Source: CAZOVB01 sp964583095
GTDB lineage: Bacteria; Planctomycetota; Phycisphaerae; SM23-33
NCBI GenBank assembly: GCA_964583095.1
Contig: CAZOVB010000049.1
Span: 1 to 33,077, forward strand
Length of the DNA: 33,077 nucleotides
Direction of reading: 5' to 3'
In this document: positions 1-8,105 of the stretch, one piece after another
Layout of the letters: each line of letters opens with the position of its first letter
How positions within the stretch are numbered: the stretch's first letter is position 1
Notes under the pieces: generated by a model
Databases searched by the model: none
Told to the model about the DNA's origin: nothing
Seen by the model: the letters and a program-made list of their open reading frames with translations, nothing else
Translations under genes and position numbers: made by a program

Positions 1-324
1 AAGTCAATTGCGGGTTAATTGCGGATGAAAAGCGAGAGCGAAAAGGAGAGGCATAGGAATTGTAAGGCCTTGTCTTATCAAGGCTTGTAGGAAGTCTGGA
101 TCCTGTTGTGATGGGGTTGGATTGTTCGGGTCCGGTAGCTGGGGAGGGCGTTTTTCCGTCAGCCAAGGATTTTCCGGGTTTGGCCGGGCGGAATCTTGCG
201 CGAATGGTTAAAAAGTGGCCTGGCTCGGATGGAGAGGTTCTCAGGCTGGGAGTTGCCAATCACCCGGTGCTTGCCTAAGCTGTTGGCTTGATTTCCCCCA
301 ACCCCAAGCACAGGACATAGACCC
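1..324. other. Gene-free left edge upstream of pgi
   Basis: I see no convincing coding frame here. The only structure is a small hairpin at 67-84 (GCCTTG, loop of 6, CAAGGC), extendable by a G-T and an A-T pair. It has no strong T-tract, so it is at best a weak terminator for a gene beyond the left edge. No clear -35/-10 pair for pgi could be picked out. Confidence 0.4.
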
Positions 325-1725
325 ATGATTCAACTGTACTGGAAGAACGCCACGGATAAGGTGATCGATGCCGCACACGGCATCACTCCGCAGGACCTGA
401 CGGACATCGAGCCTGCCCTTCAGGAAGCCCACAGCAAGGTCCAGGACCAGACCAACGCCGGCACACTGGGTTACACTCGCCTTCCGGTGGATACCGAGTA
501 CCGCCGGCAGGTCAAGGAGCTGGTGGCTAAGTATCAGCCCGATACGACGGACATGATCGTCCTGGGCATCGGCGGCAGCGCGCTGGGGAACATCGCGGTG
601 CAGTCGGCTTTGAACCCGGCCACGTGGAACCTGCTCTCGGACAAGAAGCGCAATGGCCCAAGGCTGTTCGTGCTGGACAACGTGGATCCGGCGATGGTCA
701 AGGACGTGATGAACGTGATAGGCCGGCGGCTCAAGTCGACACTGGTCAACGTGATCAGCAAGTCGGGCGAGACGGCCGAGACGGCCAGCCAGTTCATGCT
801 CTTCCGGGAGCTGCTGCGCAAGAAGCTGGGCGATGGATTCGCTTCGCGGATCGTGGCGACCACGGACACGCAAAAGGGCACGCTGCACACCATTGCCAAG
901 CAGGACGGGTATGACATGCTGGCGGTTCCGGACGATGTGGGCGGACGGTTCAGCGTTCTCTCGCCGGTGGGGCTGTTCTCGGCGGGGATGTGCAACATCG
1001 ACATCGACGCCCTGCTCTCCGGGGCCGAGGCCATGCGGGCCCGCATTGCCAACACGACGTGGAACGAGAATCCGGCCTGTCTGCTGGCCGCGATCAAGCA
1101 CATCGCCTTCACCCGCAAGAACAAGCCGATGCACGTGATGATGCCCTACTCGAATCGCTTGTACCTGATGGCGGACTGGTACCGCCAGCTCTGGGCGGAG
1201 TCTCTGGGCAAACAGAGAGACAACGATGGCAACGAGGTCTTCACGGGCCCCACTCCGATCAAGGCGCTGGGCACGACGGACCAGCACAGCCAGGTTCAGC
1301 TCTACCGGGAAGGCCCCAACGACAAGCTCACGGTGTTTCTGGAAGTCAAGAAGCACCCGGCGGAGGTCCGGGTCCCGGATGTCTTCGGGGAGGTGCCCGG
1401 GCTGACGTACCTTCGCAAGAACGGCATGAGCAAGCTGCTCAACGCCGAGAAGAAGGCGACTGAATACGCGATGGCCTTCTCGCAGAGGCCTACGGTTACG
1501 CTGCGGTTCGACGAGATCACGCCGTTCTCGGTCGGGGAGTTCATTTATCTCTACGAGTACGTGACGAGCCTGGCCGGCGAGCTTCTCAATATCAACGCCT
1601 ACGACCAGCCCGCGGTGGAACTGGGCAAGAAGGCGACCTTCGCCCTGATGGGCCGGGAGGGATACGAGCAGACGGCCGCGGAGATCAAGCCCTTCCAGCG
1701 GACCGACAAGAAGTACCTGGCCTGA
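325..1725 (+). CDS. pgi: Glucose-6-phosphate isomerase
   Basis: This cytoplasmic glycolytic enzyme interconverts glucose 6-phosphate and fructose 6-phosphate. The 466-residue product has the size of the shorter bacterial PGI form. Visible family marks are the glycine-rich GIGGSALG stretch, the phosphate-binding SKSGETAET segment, the first PGI signature (DDVGGRFSVLSPVGL), the WAESLGKQ segment with the expected catalytic glutamate, and the GTTDQHSQ segment. The second signature reads YDQPAVELGKK, with alanine where most family members have glycine (PGVE), a minor variation. The ATG is preceded by AGGA at 312-315 with about 9 nt spacing. The gene stands alone and is closed by a hairpin terminator 26 bp downstream. 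The assignment is secure. Confidence 0.97.
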   Translation: MIQLYWKNATDKVIDAAHGITPQDLTDIEPALQEAHSKVQDQTNAGTLGYTRLPVDTEYRRQVKELVAKYQPDTTDMIVLGIGGSALGNIAVQSALNPATWNLLSDKKRNGPRLFVLDNVDPAMVKDVMNVIGRRLKSTLVNVISKSGETAETASQFMLFRELLRKKLGDGFASRIVATTDTQKGTLHTIAKQDGYDMLAVPDDVGGRFSVLSPVGLFSAGMCNIDIDALLSGAEAMRARIANTTWNENPACLLAAIKHIAFTRKNKPMHVMMPYSNRLYLMADWYRQLWAESLGKQRDNDGNEVFTGPTPIKALGTTDQHSQVQLYREGPNDKLTVFLEVKKHPAEVRVPDVFGEVPGLTYLRKNGMSKLLNAEKKATEYAMAFSQRPTVTLRFDEITPFSVGEFIYLYEYVTSLAGELLNINAYDQPAVELGKKATFALMGREGYEQTAAEIKPFQRTDKKYLA

Positions 1726-1751
1726 GCCCCCGTCAATATGGCCAGGGAAAA

Positions 1752-1788
1752 GGCCCCCGCGTCCAACCGGCGTGGGGGCCTTGTTTGT
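1752..1788. terminator. Two-way rho-independent terminator
   Basis: A 10-bp stem (GGCCCCCGCG at 1752-1761 with CGTGGGGGCC at 1771-1780, one G-T pair) encloses a 9-nt loop. It is followed by TTGTTTGT on the plus strand. The minus strand reads TTTTCCC after the same stem. It can therefore end both pgi and the convergent lipoprotein gene that stops at 1820. Confidence 0.8.
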
Positions 1789-1819
1789 GTTGGCAGGTCG
1801 AGGGGTCGGGCCCGACGGC

Positions 1820-2866
1820 TCAGTCGTCGTCTTCTTCGCCCTGTGGCTGGACCTCGAACTTGCAGTCCAGGGCGGGCTTTTCCTGGAAGCGGCTAAAGAG
1901 CAGGACCTTGTATTCCCCGCAAGGCAGGGGCTCGTTTACGGTCAGGGACTCACCGGCCAGGGACCCTGCATTGTAGGCGAAGTTCTGCTCGTCGAAGAAG
2001 ACCTGCTGCTGGTCCTTGTCCATCACGGCGATGCGGAAGATGTTCCGATCGGCAGCGGGGGGCAGCTTGACGACGATGTGTACGGGCCGGCCCTGGGCGA
2101 ACTTATCCTGTTTTTCCCACTGGCCCAGTGCGTTCTTGCCGGCGGTCTTGAGCGAATCCTTGTCGACCTTGATTTCCTTGGTGACGACGGCGAATTTCTC
2201 GACGAGTTGGGCCACCGCCTGGCTTCGTGCTGATGCCAGGCACGTGGCCGGGTCCATCTGCGGCTTGGTGTACTGGGGCGGAGGGGTGGACTCGCTGACG
2301 GCCCGTCCGAAGACTTCCCCCGTGCCGTAGAGCGGCTCGCCGCCGGGGACCCGCAGGAGTTGGGCGCTGACGGCCACGATGCTTTCGTTGTGCTCGTAGA
2401 GCCAGCGGACGTTCTGGGTGTAGGGGTTGCCGTTGGCGTCGGTATAGTTGACCGGCGTGAACCGCCACTCGGGATTGGCCGATGAGGCAGAGTATGTGCT
2501 GACCGATCCGACGAGCAAGGCTTGGGCCTTTCCCTGGAGCTTGGCGGCAGCGGCGTTGGGGTCGCCCTGGGCGATCTGCCAGTCGCGCTCGGTCATCAAC
2601 GACTCGACCTGGGCGCGGTCGTAGATCCGGTAGGTTCCGTTCTCGACGAGGGTGGCGGCGAGTTGGTCGGAGACCGCCCGGCCGGCTCCGCGCGTGCCGG
2701 TGTGGTTCTGGAAGGGGATCACGGCGATGATCTTCAGGTCGGGCGTCCAGAACGGCGGCATCTGGGCGACGACAAGCTTCTTGCTGCACCCGCCTGCCAG
2801 GCAGAGCATTGCCCCTGTCAGCAGGGCCAGGGGCAGCATTCGGGGGGCACATCCGTGTCGAATCAT
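1820..2866 (-). CDS. CsgG/LpoB-like lipoprotein
   Basis: The product is a 348-residue predicted lipoprotein. A short hydrophobic signal ends in CLAGGC, giving lipidation at Cys27. The region around residues 40-130 has the pattern of the CsgG/LpoB fold family: a strand reading IIAVIPFQNHTG, then a helix with VSDQLAATLVENG, then YRIYDRAQVESLMTER, and a later ALLVGSVSTYS strand. The C-terminal half is not recognisable and ends in an acidic EEDDD tail. Proteins of this fold act at the outer membrane as secretion-channel subunits or peptidoglycan-synthase activators, but nothing here decides which. The start is an ATG with AAGGAG spaced 7 nt. The TauE-like gene lies 70 bp upstream on the same strand, so the two may be co-transcribed. 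Confidence 0.75.
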   Translation of the reverse strand: MIRHGCAPRMLPLALLTGAMLCLAGGCSKKLVVAQMPPFWTPDLKIIAVIPFQNHTGTRGAGRAVSDQLAATLVENGTYRIYDRAQVESLMTERDWQIAQGDPNAAAAKLQGKAQALLVGSVSTYSASSANPEWRFTPVNYTDANGNPYTQNVRWLYEHNESIVAVSAQLLRVPGGEPLYGTGEVFGRAVSESTPPPQYTKPQMDPATCLASARSQAVAQLVEKFAVVTKEIKVDKDSLKTAGKNALGQWEKQDKFAQGRPVHIVVKLPPAADRNIFRIAVMDKDQQQVFFDEQNFAYNAGSLAGESLTVNEPLPCGEYKVLLFSRFQEKPALDCKFEVQPQGEEDDD

Positions 2867-2936
2867 CCGGGTTCTCCTTGGGCGTCGAGTCTTCGGATCG
2901 GCAGCTCCGGCCCGGTGGCCGGGTACCTCGTGTATA

Positions 2937-3803
2937 TCAAAATCGGCCTGAGGCGTTCAATAATTGCATCAGACCTTTTCGCACCAGGTCCACACCCGCA
3001 ATGGCCAGCAGCGTGTAAATGACGGCAGCAAACTGCTTCCGGCCCAGACGGGCGTGCAGAAAACGCCCCAGAACCGCACCGATAACGATGGCCGGCAGCA
3101 GCGCCGCGCCCGCCCAGAGGGTATCGGTGTTGATCATTCCCAGGTGCCAGTAGGCCGGGAGCTTCAATTGGTTTACGAACCAGAACAAGGCTGCCGACGT
3201 CGCCACGAACTGCTGCTTGCTCAGCGGCTGGGGCAGCAGGTACATCGTCGCAATGGGCCCGGCCGCGTGGGCCAGCGTCGAGGTGAAACCCGCCGAGGAT
3301 CCCGCCACGACGCTCTGCCAGGGAACCGGGCGGAACACCAGGTCCTTCTTTCGCAGGTATCGGACAATACGCAGGGTTACGAAAAACAATGCAATGAGAC
3401 CGACAGCTATTTTCAGCACCGAGTCGCTGAGCTGTTTCTCCGATACACCCCCCGCCTGTGAGGCTTCCAGGCTTCCCAGCCACCACAGGGCCCCCCAGGC
3501 CAGGGCGATACCGACCACTACCCCCGGCAGCAAGGCCGCGATGATCCGAAGCTTCCAGACCCTCCACCAGCTGATGACCGCTACGTAGTCGGCGGCGATG
3601 AGCATCGGGAGCATGATTCCCAGGGCCAGGTCCGAATTTCCCTGGCAGGCGTAGATCATGATGGGAACGGCCAGCAGGCCCAGCCCGCCGCCAAAGCCGG
3701 TTTTCGCCAGGGAAAAGACCATGGCAGAGACGGACCCGACGATCAGAAACAGCCAGACATTCTCGATCTGGGCCGGGAGCATGCTCAGCACTGCGTAGGG
3801 CAA
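2937..3803 (-). CDS. TauE/SafE family membrane transporter
   Basis: This is a 288-residue, strongly hydrophobic protein with about eight predicted membrane spans. The first span region carries the glycine-rich TGFGGGLGLLAVPIM motif characteristic of the TauE/SafE family. A second related stretch (GFTSTLAHAAGPIATMYLLP) follows in the second half, as expected for this duplicated fold. Family members export sulfite, sulfonates or other small organic anions. A link to the sulfatases elsewhere in the window is possible but only guesswork. The start is TTG at 3803, chosen because AGGAG lies 7 nt upstream; downstream GTG and ATG codons have no comparable site. Confidence 0.88.
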   Translation of the reverse strand: MPYAVLSMLPAQIENVWLFLIVGSVSAMVFSLAKTGFGGGLGLLAVPIMIYACQGNSDLALGIMLPMLIAADYVAVISWWRVWKLRIIAALLPGVVVGIALAWGALWWLGSLEASQAGGVSEKQLSDSVLKIAVGLIALFFVTLRIVRYLRKKDLVFRPVPWQSVVAGSSAGFTSTLAHAAGPIATMYLLPQPLSKQQFVATSAALFWFVNQLKLPAYWHLGMINTDTLWAGAALLPAIVIGAVLGRFLHARLGRKQFAAVIYTLLAIAGVDLVRKGLMQLLNASGRF

Positions 3804-3872
3804 GACGGGTCTCCTGCAAAGGGCTGGATGGTAGCGGCCCGGCGGGAGGATGGCAAGAGCGGCATTGTTTGC

Positions 3873-3905
3873 TTGCGAAACATAACCATTGATGATACTA
3901 TCAAT
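3873..3905 (+). promoter_or_regulatory. Promoter with overlapping dyad upstream of zinc-ribbon gene
   Basis: TTGCGA (3873-3878), a 17-bp spacer and TACTAT (3896-3901) form a plausible sigma-70-type promoter. The -10 box lies inside an inverted repeat, ATTGAT (3888-3893), 6-bp spacer, ATCAAT (3900-3905), which could be an operator. The stretch is AT-rich against a GC-rich background. Confidence 0.45.
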
Positions 3906-3935
3906 TTATCTCGCTACTGGAAAAGGGAGGCCCGG

Positions 3936-5024
3936 ATGGCTCAGACGCAATGTCCCCACTGCAAGGTCCGTTTAAGGGTCCCCGACCCGGTCGTCGAGCA
4001 GGGCAAGAAGCTTCGCTGTCCCAGGTGCAGCCAGGTCTTCCCGGCCCAGGCGTCGACCCCTGGCAGAGTTCCCGAGCCCCCCTCTGCTTCGGCGGATGTC
4101 GGCAGCGAAGACCCGGGGGCATATTTCTCTTCGGCGGCAGCGGCCGGGGCGGTCCGCCATCGATCCCGCCCGAAGAAGGAACCCGCCTCGCCGGTCCTGA
4201 TAACCGCCTGCATCCTGCTGCTTGTGGCGGTTGTGGCCGGTGGCGGAGTCGCCATTTACATCATCGGCAACGCCGATACCTCCCGCAAGGAGGAGCAGGC
4301 CCGTCAGGAGCAGGAAGATATCCAGACGTCTGACCTCGGCCAGGTCGATCCTCCGGGGTCTCAGAACCGGCGCCGGAGCTCATCGACCCGGGATCAAGCC
4401 ACGCCCCCGACGGCGCGCATGAACCTGGAAAAAGACCCGAAACTCCTTCTGGAGAGCCTGGAGATGCACAGGAGCATCTACGGTGGGGCCCTTGGATTCG
4501 TCTCCGGTGCCCTGTCCAGCCAGTACGCCGAGCCGATCCGGGAAGCGACCGTCACGATCTACTTCTTCAACGAGGCCGGCGAGTATCGGACGAACCCGGC
4601 GCTGACGGTTCGGTACATTCCCGCCCATGGCACGGTGCGCATCTCCCAGGAATTTTCGGGGATCGATCCGGCCGGTATCGCCCGGCTGGATTACGAGATC
4701 CTTCAAGTCAAGTCAGCCGGAGACATTGCGTGCTTCGAGGTGGATGACCTGAACTACGACCGACAGGAGAAGAAGATCAGCGGCTGGGTGGAAAATGTCA
4801 CCCGGAAGGACATGGTCAACCCCGCTTTGATGGTGGAGTTCATCGGCCGGAACAAGAAGGTGCAGGCTTCGATGCTCCTGACCGACCTTGGCCCGGACAT
4901 TCCCCGCCGGCTGACATCCGGGGCCAGGCGCTACGTGGAAGCCCAGGTGGAGTTGGAGGACTTCGTGGTCCCGGAAAGCATCTCGTACCGGTTGTGCGAA
5001 ATGCCCGAGGCAGCCAACCCGTAG
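3936..5024 (+). CDS. Zinc-ribbon membrane protein
   Basis: The 362-residue protein begins with a zinc ribbon of the MJ0042 type (Cys6-x2-Cys9 and Cys28-x2-Cys31). A low-complexity linker follows, then one membrane span at about residues 87-110. After that come a charged stretch rich in Glu, Gln and Arg and a C-terminal domain of about 220 residues that I do not recognise. The C-terminal domain looks beta-rich and may be a FxLYD-like extracytoplasmic domain, but that is weak. Planctomycetes carry many proteins with this N-terminal finger plus one span; their roles are unknown. The start at 3936 is chosen over an upstream in-frame codon at 3828 because AAAGGGAGG sits just before it and the zinc ribbon begins right after it. 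Confidence 0.8.
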   Translation: MAQTQCPHCKVRLRVPDPVVEQGKKLRCPRCSQVFPAQASTPGRVPEPPSASADVGSEDPGAYFSSAAAAGAVRHRSRPKKEPASPVLITACILLLVAVVAGGGVAIYIIGNADTSRKEEQARQEQEDIQTSDLGQVDPPGSQNRRRSSSTRDQATPPTARMNLEKDPKLLLESLEMHRSIYGGALGFVSGALSSQYAEPIREATVTIYFFNEAGEYRTNPALTVRYIPAHGTVRISQEFSGIDPAGIARLDYEILQVKSAGDIACFEVDDLNYDRQEKKISGWVENVTRKDMVNPALMVEFIGRNKKVQASMLLTDLGPDIPRRLTSGARRYVEAQVELEDFVVPESISYRLCEMPEAANP

Positions 5025-5137
5025 CCCTGCTCCAGCGGGGCCGCATGCCGCCCGGGCTCTGATGGTCCCGGCACCGGGGATCCACGACCGGGGGAGGTTT
5101 CGCGGAATCTGTCGTGGCCGCCGGGGCGGCGTATCTG

Positions 5138-5143
5138 TATACT
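5138..5143 (+). promoter_or_regulatory. -10 box placed for a leaderless rhomboid transcript
   Basis: TATACT ends 7 nt before the ATG at 5151. Transcription would start at or next to the start codon. No Shine-Dalgarno sequence lies upstream. No good -35 box is visible. Confidence 0.45.
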
Positions 5144-5150
5144 CTCGTCC

Positions 5151-6338
5151 ATGCTGATACCGATACGCACGGACTATCGCCTGACCCGCACGCCGATGGT
5201 GAACTACCTTCTGCTGGGGGCCAATATTGCGCTGTTCCTGCTGGGCTACAACGGCAGTACCCAGGAGTCGCTCGAACGGATCCATCCCTTCCTGCTGGAC
5301 AACAATCACCCGCAATTGTTCCAGTTCTTCTCGGCGATGTTCCTTCATGCCAGCGTTTCCCACCTTGTAGGCAACATGTTGTTTCTGTGGGTTTTCGGCA
5401 ACGCGATAAACGATAAGCTCGGCAACATCGGGTATTTGGGTTTCTATCTGGCCGGGGGTATTTTTGCCGGTCTGGGGTACCTTCTTACCACTCCCAACGC
5501 TCCGGTCCTGGGGGCCTCGGGTGCGATCTCGGCGGTCACCGGGGCGTATATCGTCCTGCTGCCCCGGGCGCGGGTCACGCTGCTGGTGTTCTTCTTTTTC
5601 ATTACGTTTTTCGAAGCTTCCAGCCTGGTGTTCCTGCTGTTTCAACTGGTGTTCAACATGGTCTTCACGCTGGATGCCATCACCCGGCCCGGCGGAGGCG
5701 GGGTTGCGTACTCGGCCCACGCGGCGGGGTATGTTTTCGGCATTGCCGCGGCAGCCTTTCTGCTGGTAACCCGCCTGCTTCCGCGTGATGCCTACGATCT
5801 GCTGAACCTGATCAAGACCTGGCATCGCCGCAGCAAGTACAGGCGAATGGTCTCACGCGGAAATGACCCGTTCAACTACACCTCGGTTTCAAGGGCCCAG
5901 GCCCGCAGCAAGCGCATCCGTTCCCGTCAGGTGGATTCCCGGGCGCCTTCGACGCTGGCTGATCGCCCCACGCAGCTTCGACAGGAAATTGCCCGGGCTG
6001 TGGCTGAGCACAACCTGCCCGAAGCGGCCCGGATGTATCTGCAACTGATCCAACTGGCCGACGATGTTGTCCTGCCCCGCCAGCAGCAACTCGATGTTGC
6101 CAATCAACTGATGAGCCAACAGCAGTACCCCCCCGCCGCCGACGCCTACGAGCGATTCCTGAAACACTACGCCGGCGACCACGACGTGCCGGATATCCAT
6201 CTCATGCTCGGGCTCTTGTATGGCCGATACTTACATCAGGTTGACCGGGCCCGGGAGCACCTGGAAACGGCCCGGGAGACCCTCCATGACGACCGCAAAA
6301 AACAGATGGCCCGCGACGAACTGGAGCAGTTGCGCTGA
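5151..6338 (+). CDS. Rhomboid protease fused to TPR-like repeats
   Basis: This is an intramembrane serine protease of 395 residues. The rhomboid core (about residues 1-215) shows an FLHASVSHLVGNM segment in the second membrane span (HxxxxHLxxNM pattern), the catalytic serine in GASGA (Ser123) and the catalytic histidine in YSAHAAGY (His190), giving the expected Ser/His dyad. After a basic linker, residues of about 260-395 form helical pairs resembling three TPR-like repeats (for example PEAARMYLQLIQLA and YPPAADAYERFLKHYAG). These may recruit substrates or partners in the cytoplasm. The ATG has no ribosome-binding site but follows a -10 box by 7 nt. Two multi-spanning membrane protein genes follow on the same strand (48 and 39 bp gaps), so an operon is likely. 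Confidence 0.92.
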   Translation: MLIPIRTDYRLTRTPMVNYLLLGANIALFLLGYNGSTQESLERIHPFLLDNNHPQLFQFFSAMFLHASVSHLVGNMLFLWVFGNAINDKLGNIGYLGFYLAGGIFAGLGYLLTTPNAPVLGASGAISAVTGAYIVLLPRARVTLLVFFFFITFFEASSLVFLLFQLVFNMVFTLDAITRPGGGGVAYSAHAAGYVFGIAAAAFLLVTRLLPRDAYDLLNLIKTWHRRSKYRRMVSRGNDPFNYTSVSRAQARSKRIRSRQVDSRAPSTLADRPTQLRQEIARAVAEHNLPEAARMYLQLIQLADDVVLPRQQQLDVANQLMSQQQYPPAADAYERFLKHYAGDHDVPDIHLMLGLLYGRYLHQVDRAREHLETARETLHDDRKKQMARDELEQLR

Positions 6339-6386
6339 AGAAATGACTCCTGCGCTGCGGGTCGATGCGAAAGTGAAGCTGTCGAC

Positions 6387-7247
6387 ATGCCGGAATACTT
6401 CGAGTCGCTGAACGAACGAATCCTTAACTGGATCAACTTCTTCGCCGCCACCGGACCGGCGGTCAAGCCACTGGTCCTCTACCTGATGGCGTTTTCCCTG
6501 CTGGCCGGCGGAGTCATCCTGCTGCTCTGGGGCCGGGTGCTGCGGCGGGTCCTCATGGCGCTGATCGCCGGGGGCATCGGCGCTGCCCTGGGCTATTACT
6601 TTTCCCAGTATATGGATCTTCCCCTCTGGGTGCCTTCGGCCATCGGGGCCGGCGCCGGATTGATTGTCGGGGCCCTGCTTGCCGGGCCGCTCTGGGCGAT
6701 CGCCGCCGCGGGGGGGTTTGCCTCCTCGGCTGCTACGCTCCTGCTGATGGGCCTGTACCACGAGCCTTCCAAACCCTTTGCCGGCCCGCTTGCCTCGGCC
6801 GGGGGGGAGTCTATTGAGGTCTGGGGCCGCGAGCTTGCCCAGATGTCCTGGCTGGCCCTGAAGACCCTTGCCGGCCGGCACCCCGCCCTCTTCTACCCGA
6901 TCGTCATCGGCGTGGGCATTGCGGCGCTTATCGTCTTCGTGCTGCGGATGAACTGGGCGGTGATCCTCGTGACCGCCTCGGCCGGGGCCAAGGCCGTCAC
7001 CGCCGGCGTGCTGATGATCCTCCTCCTTATCCATCCCGACCTTTGGCCTGGCCTGCGGCAGCGGTTCTATCTCCCGCTGGCCGGAGCGACGGCCCTGGGC
7101 ATTTTCGGCATCGTCTACCAGGGTCTTCGACTCCGCCGGGCCCCCAAAAAAGCCCCTTCCAACGAGCCTGCCGAGGAGCAGAAGCCCCCGGCCGAAAGCC
7201 GCTCGTCGAAAAAAGGCAGGAAAAGAAAGTCGGAAAACGCCGAATAG
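6387..7247 (+). CDS. Glycine-rich multi-spanning membrane protein
   Basis: The function is not recognised. The 286-residue protein has roughly seven hydrophobic segments between residues 28 and 250, many rich in glycine and alanine (IAGGIGAALGYYF, IGAGAGLIVGALLAG). It ends in a basic, lysine-rich tail (SSKKGRKRKSENAE). The glycine-zipper-like pattern resembles the TM7S3/TM198 (DUF4203) type of membrane domain, but only loosely. It shares its general pattern with the next gene, suggesting tandem paralogues. It lies 48 bp after the rhomboid gene. The ATG at 6387 has only a weak purine-rich stretch upstream, consistent with expression from an upstream promoter. Confidence 0.7.
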   Translation: MPEYFESLNERILNWINFFAATGPAVKPLVLYLMAFSLLAGGVILLLWGRVLRRVLMALIAGGIGAALGYYFSQYMDLPLWVPSAIGAGAGLIVGALLAGPLWAIAAAGGFASSAATLLLMGLYHEPSKPFAGPLASAGGESIEVWGRELAQMSWLALKTLAGRHPALFYPIVIGVGIAALIVFVLRMNWAVILVTASAGAKAVTAGVLMILLLIHPDLWPGLRQRFYLPLAGATALGIFGIVYQGLRLRRAPKKAPSNEPAEEQKPPAESRSSKKGRKRKSENAE

Positions 7248-7286
7248 ATTGAAAAGACCATTTCGGGGTGATGGCGAGGTGAGAAA

Positions 7287-8018
7287 ATGCCTGGTCAACC
7301 GACAAGCGTACCGACTCCGGCCGTGCCGGACGGAAGCATATTCGAGATCTTTCGATCCCAGAGCGACTTCATCGGCGCCCTGGAGCAGGTGAGCCTGATT
7401 CCCGCGATGCTGCTGGTGGCCAGCGGAATCGTCTACATGCTCTACGGCTGGAAGATCTTCAAGATGCTCGTGCTCATCAACGCCGTCCTGCTGGGCGCGG
7501 TGATCGGGTCCCACCTGGGCGGACTGCTCAAGACGCCGGAAATGCCGCTGTACATGGCCATCGGGATCGGGGCCTTGTTTGCCATGCTGGCCTGGCCGAC
7601 GATGCGCTATGCGGTCTCGATCATGGGCGGACTGGCCGGATGCCTGCTGGGTTACGGCGTCTGGCAGTACATCGCCCACGCGACGAGCAACCTGGAGATG
7701 ACCCGCTACGGCTGGGCCGGGGCGCTGGTGGGACTGGTCTTCCTGGGGCTGCTGGCCTTTATCATGTTCCGCGTGGCGGTGATCAGTTGGACCGCCTTCC
7801 AGGGGGCCATGATGAGCGTGGCAGGCTTGGTGGCCCTGCTGATGAAACATCAGACATTCCAGGCCAATGTGCACTCGGCCCTGGTGGGCAACATTCACCT
7901 GCTGCCGCTGCTTGTGGGCGTTCCGGCCGGGATCGGCTTCATCTACCAGGACGCGACCATGGTCAAGAAGAGCCGCAAGAAACGCTCTTCCAGCTCGTCC
8001 GGTTCCAGCGGTTCCTGA
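7287..8018 (+). CDS. Second glycine-rich multi-spanning membrane protein
   Basis: The function is not recognised. This 243-residue protein has about six hydrophobic spans. Like its upstream neighbour it pairs spans around glycine-rich motifs (AVLLGAVIGSHLGGLL, IMGGLAGCLLGYGVWQYI) and ends in a basic then serine/glycine-rich tail (KKSRKKRSSSSSGSSGS). The two proteins may be distant paralogues forming a heteromeric membrane complex with the rhomboid protease; this is inferred from the gene order alone. GAGGTGAG lies just upstream of the ATG. The gene ends the likely three-gene operon, since a new promoter follows at 8048. Confidence 0.7.
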   Translation: MPGQPTSVPTPAVPDGSIFEIFRSQSDFIGALEQVSLIPAMLLVASGIVYMLYGWKIFKMLVLINAVLLGAVIGSHLGGLLKTPEMPLYMAIGIGALFAMLAWPTMRYAVSIMGGLAGCLLGYGVWQYIAHATSNLEMTRYGWAGALVGLVFLGLLAFIMFRVAVISWTAFQGAMMSVAGLVALLMKHQTFQANVHSALVGNIHLLPLLVGVPAGIGFIYQDATMVKKSRKKRSSSSSGSSGS

Positions 8019-8047
8019 CGCCCCCGCCCCTTTGGGCAGGCGGAGCA

Positions 8048-8075
8048 TCGACACGACCCGACATTTCGCTATGCT
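8048..8075 (+). promoter_or_regulatory. Promoter of SDR gene
   Basis: TCGACA (8048-8053), a 16-bp spacer and TATGCT (8070-8075) lie 30 bp before the SDR start codon. Confidence 0.5.
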
Positions 8076-8105
8076 GGAGGTCTGCTTCCAACGAAGGGAC
8101 TTTCC

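Noticed and set aside
2863..3819. Minus-strand frame of 318 codons overlapping the TauE-like gene
   Set aside because: The product is proline/arginine/glycine-rich and without hydrophobic spans, while the overlapping frame gives a clear TauE/SafE protein with a good ribosome-binding site.
6231..8054. Minus-strand frame of 607 codons opposite the rhomboid downstream genes
   Set aside because: The composition is Gly/His/Gln/Arg-rich, typical of antisense translation of membrane proteins; the plus-strand genes have starts, spacing and spans.
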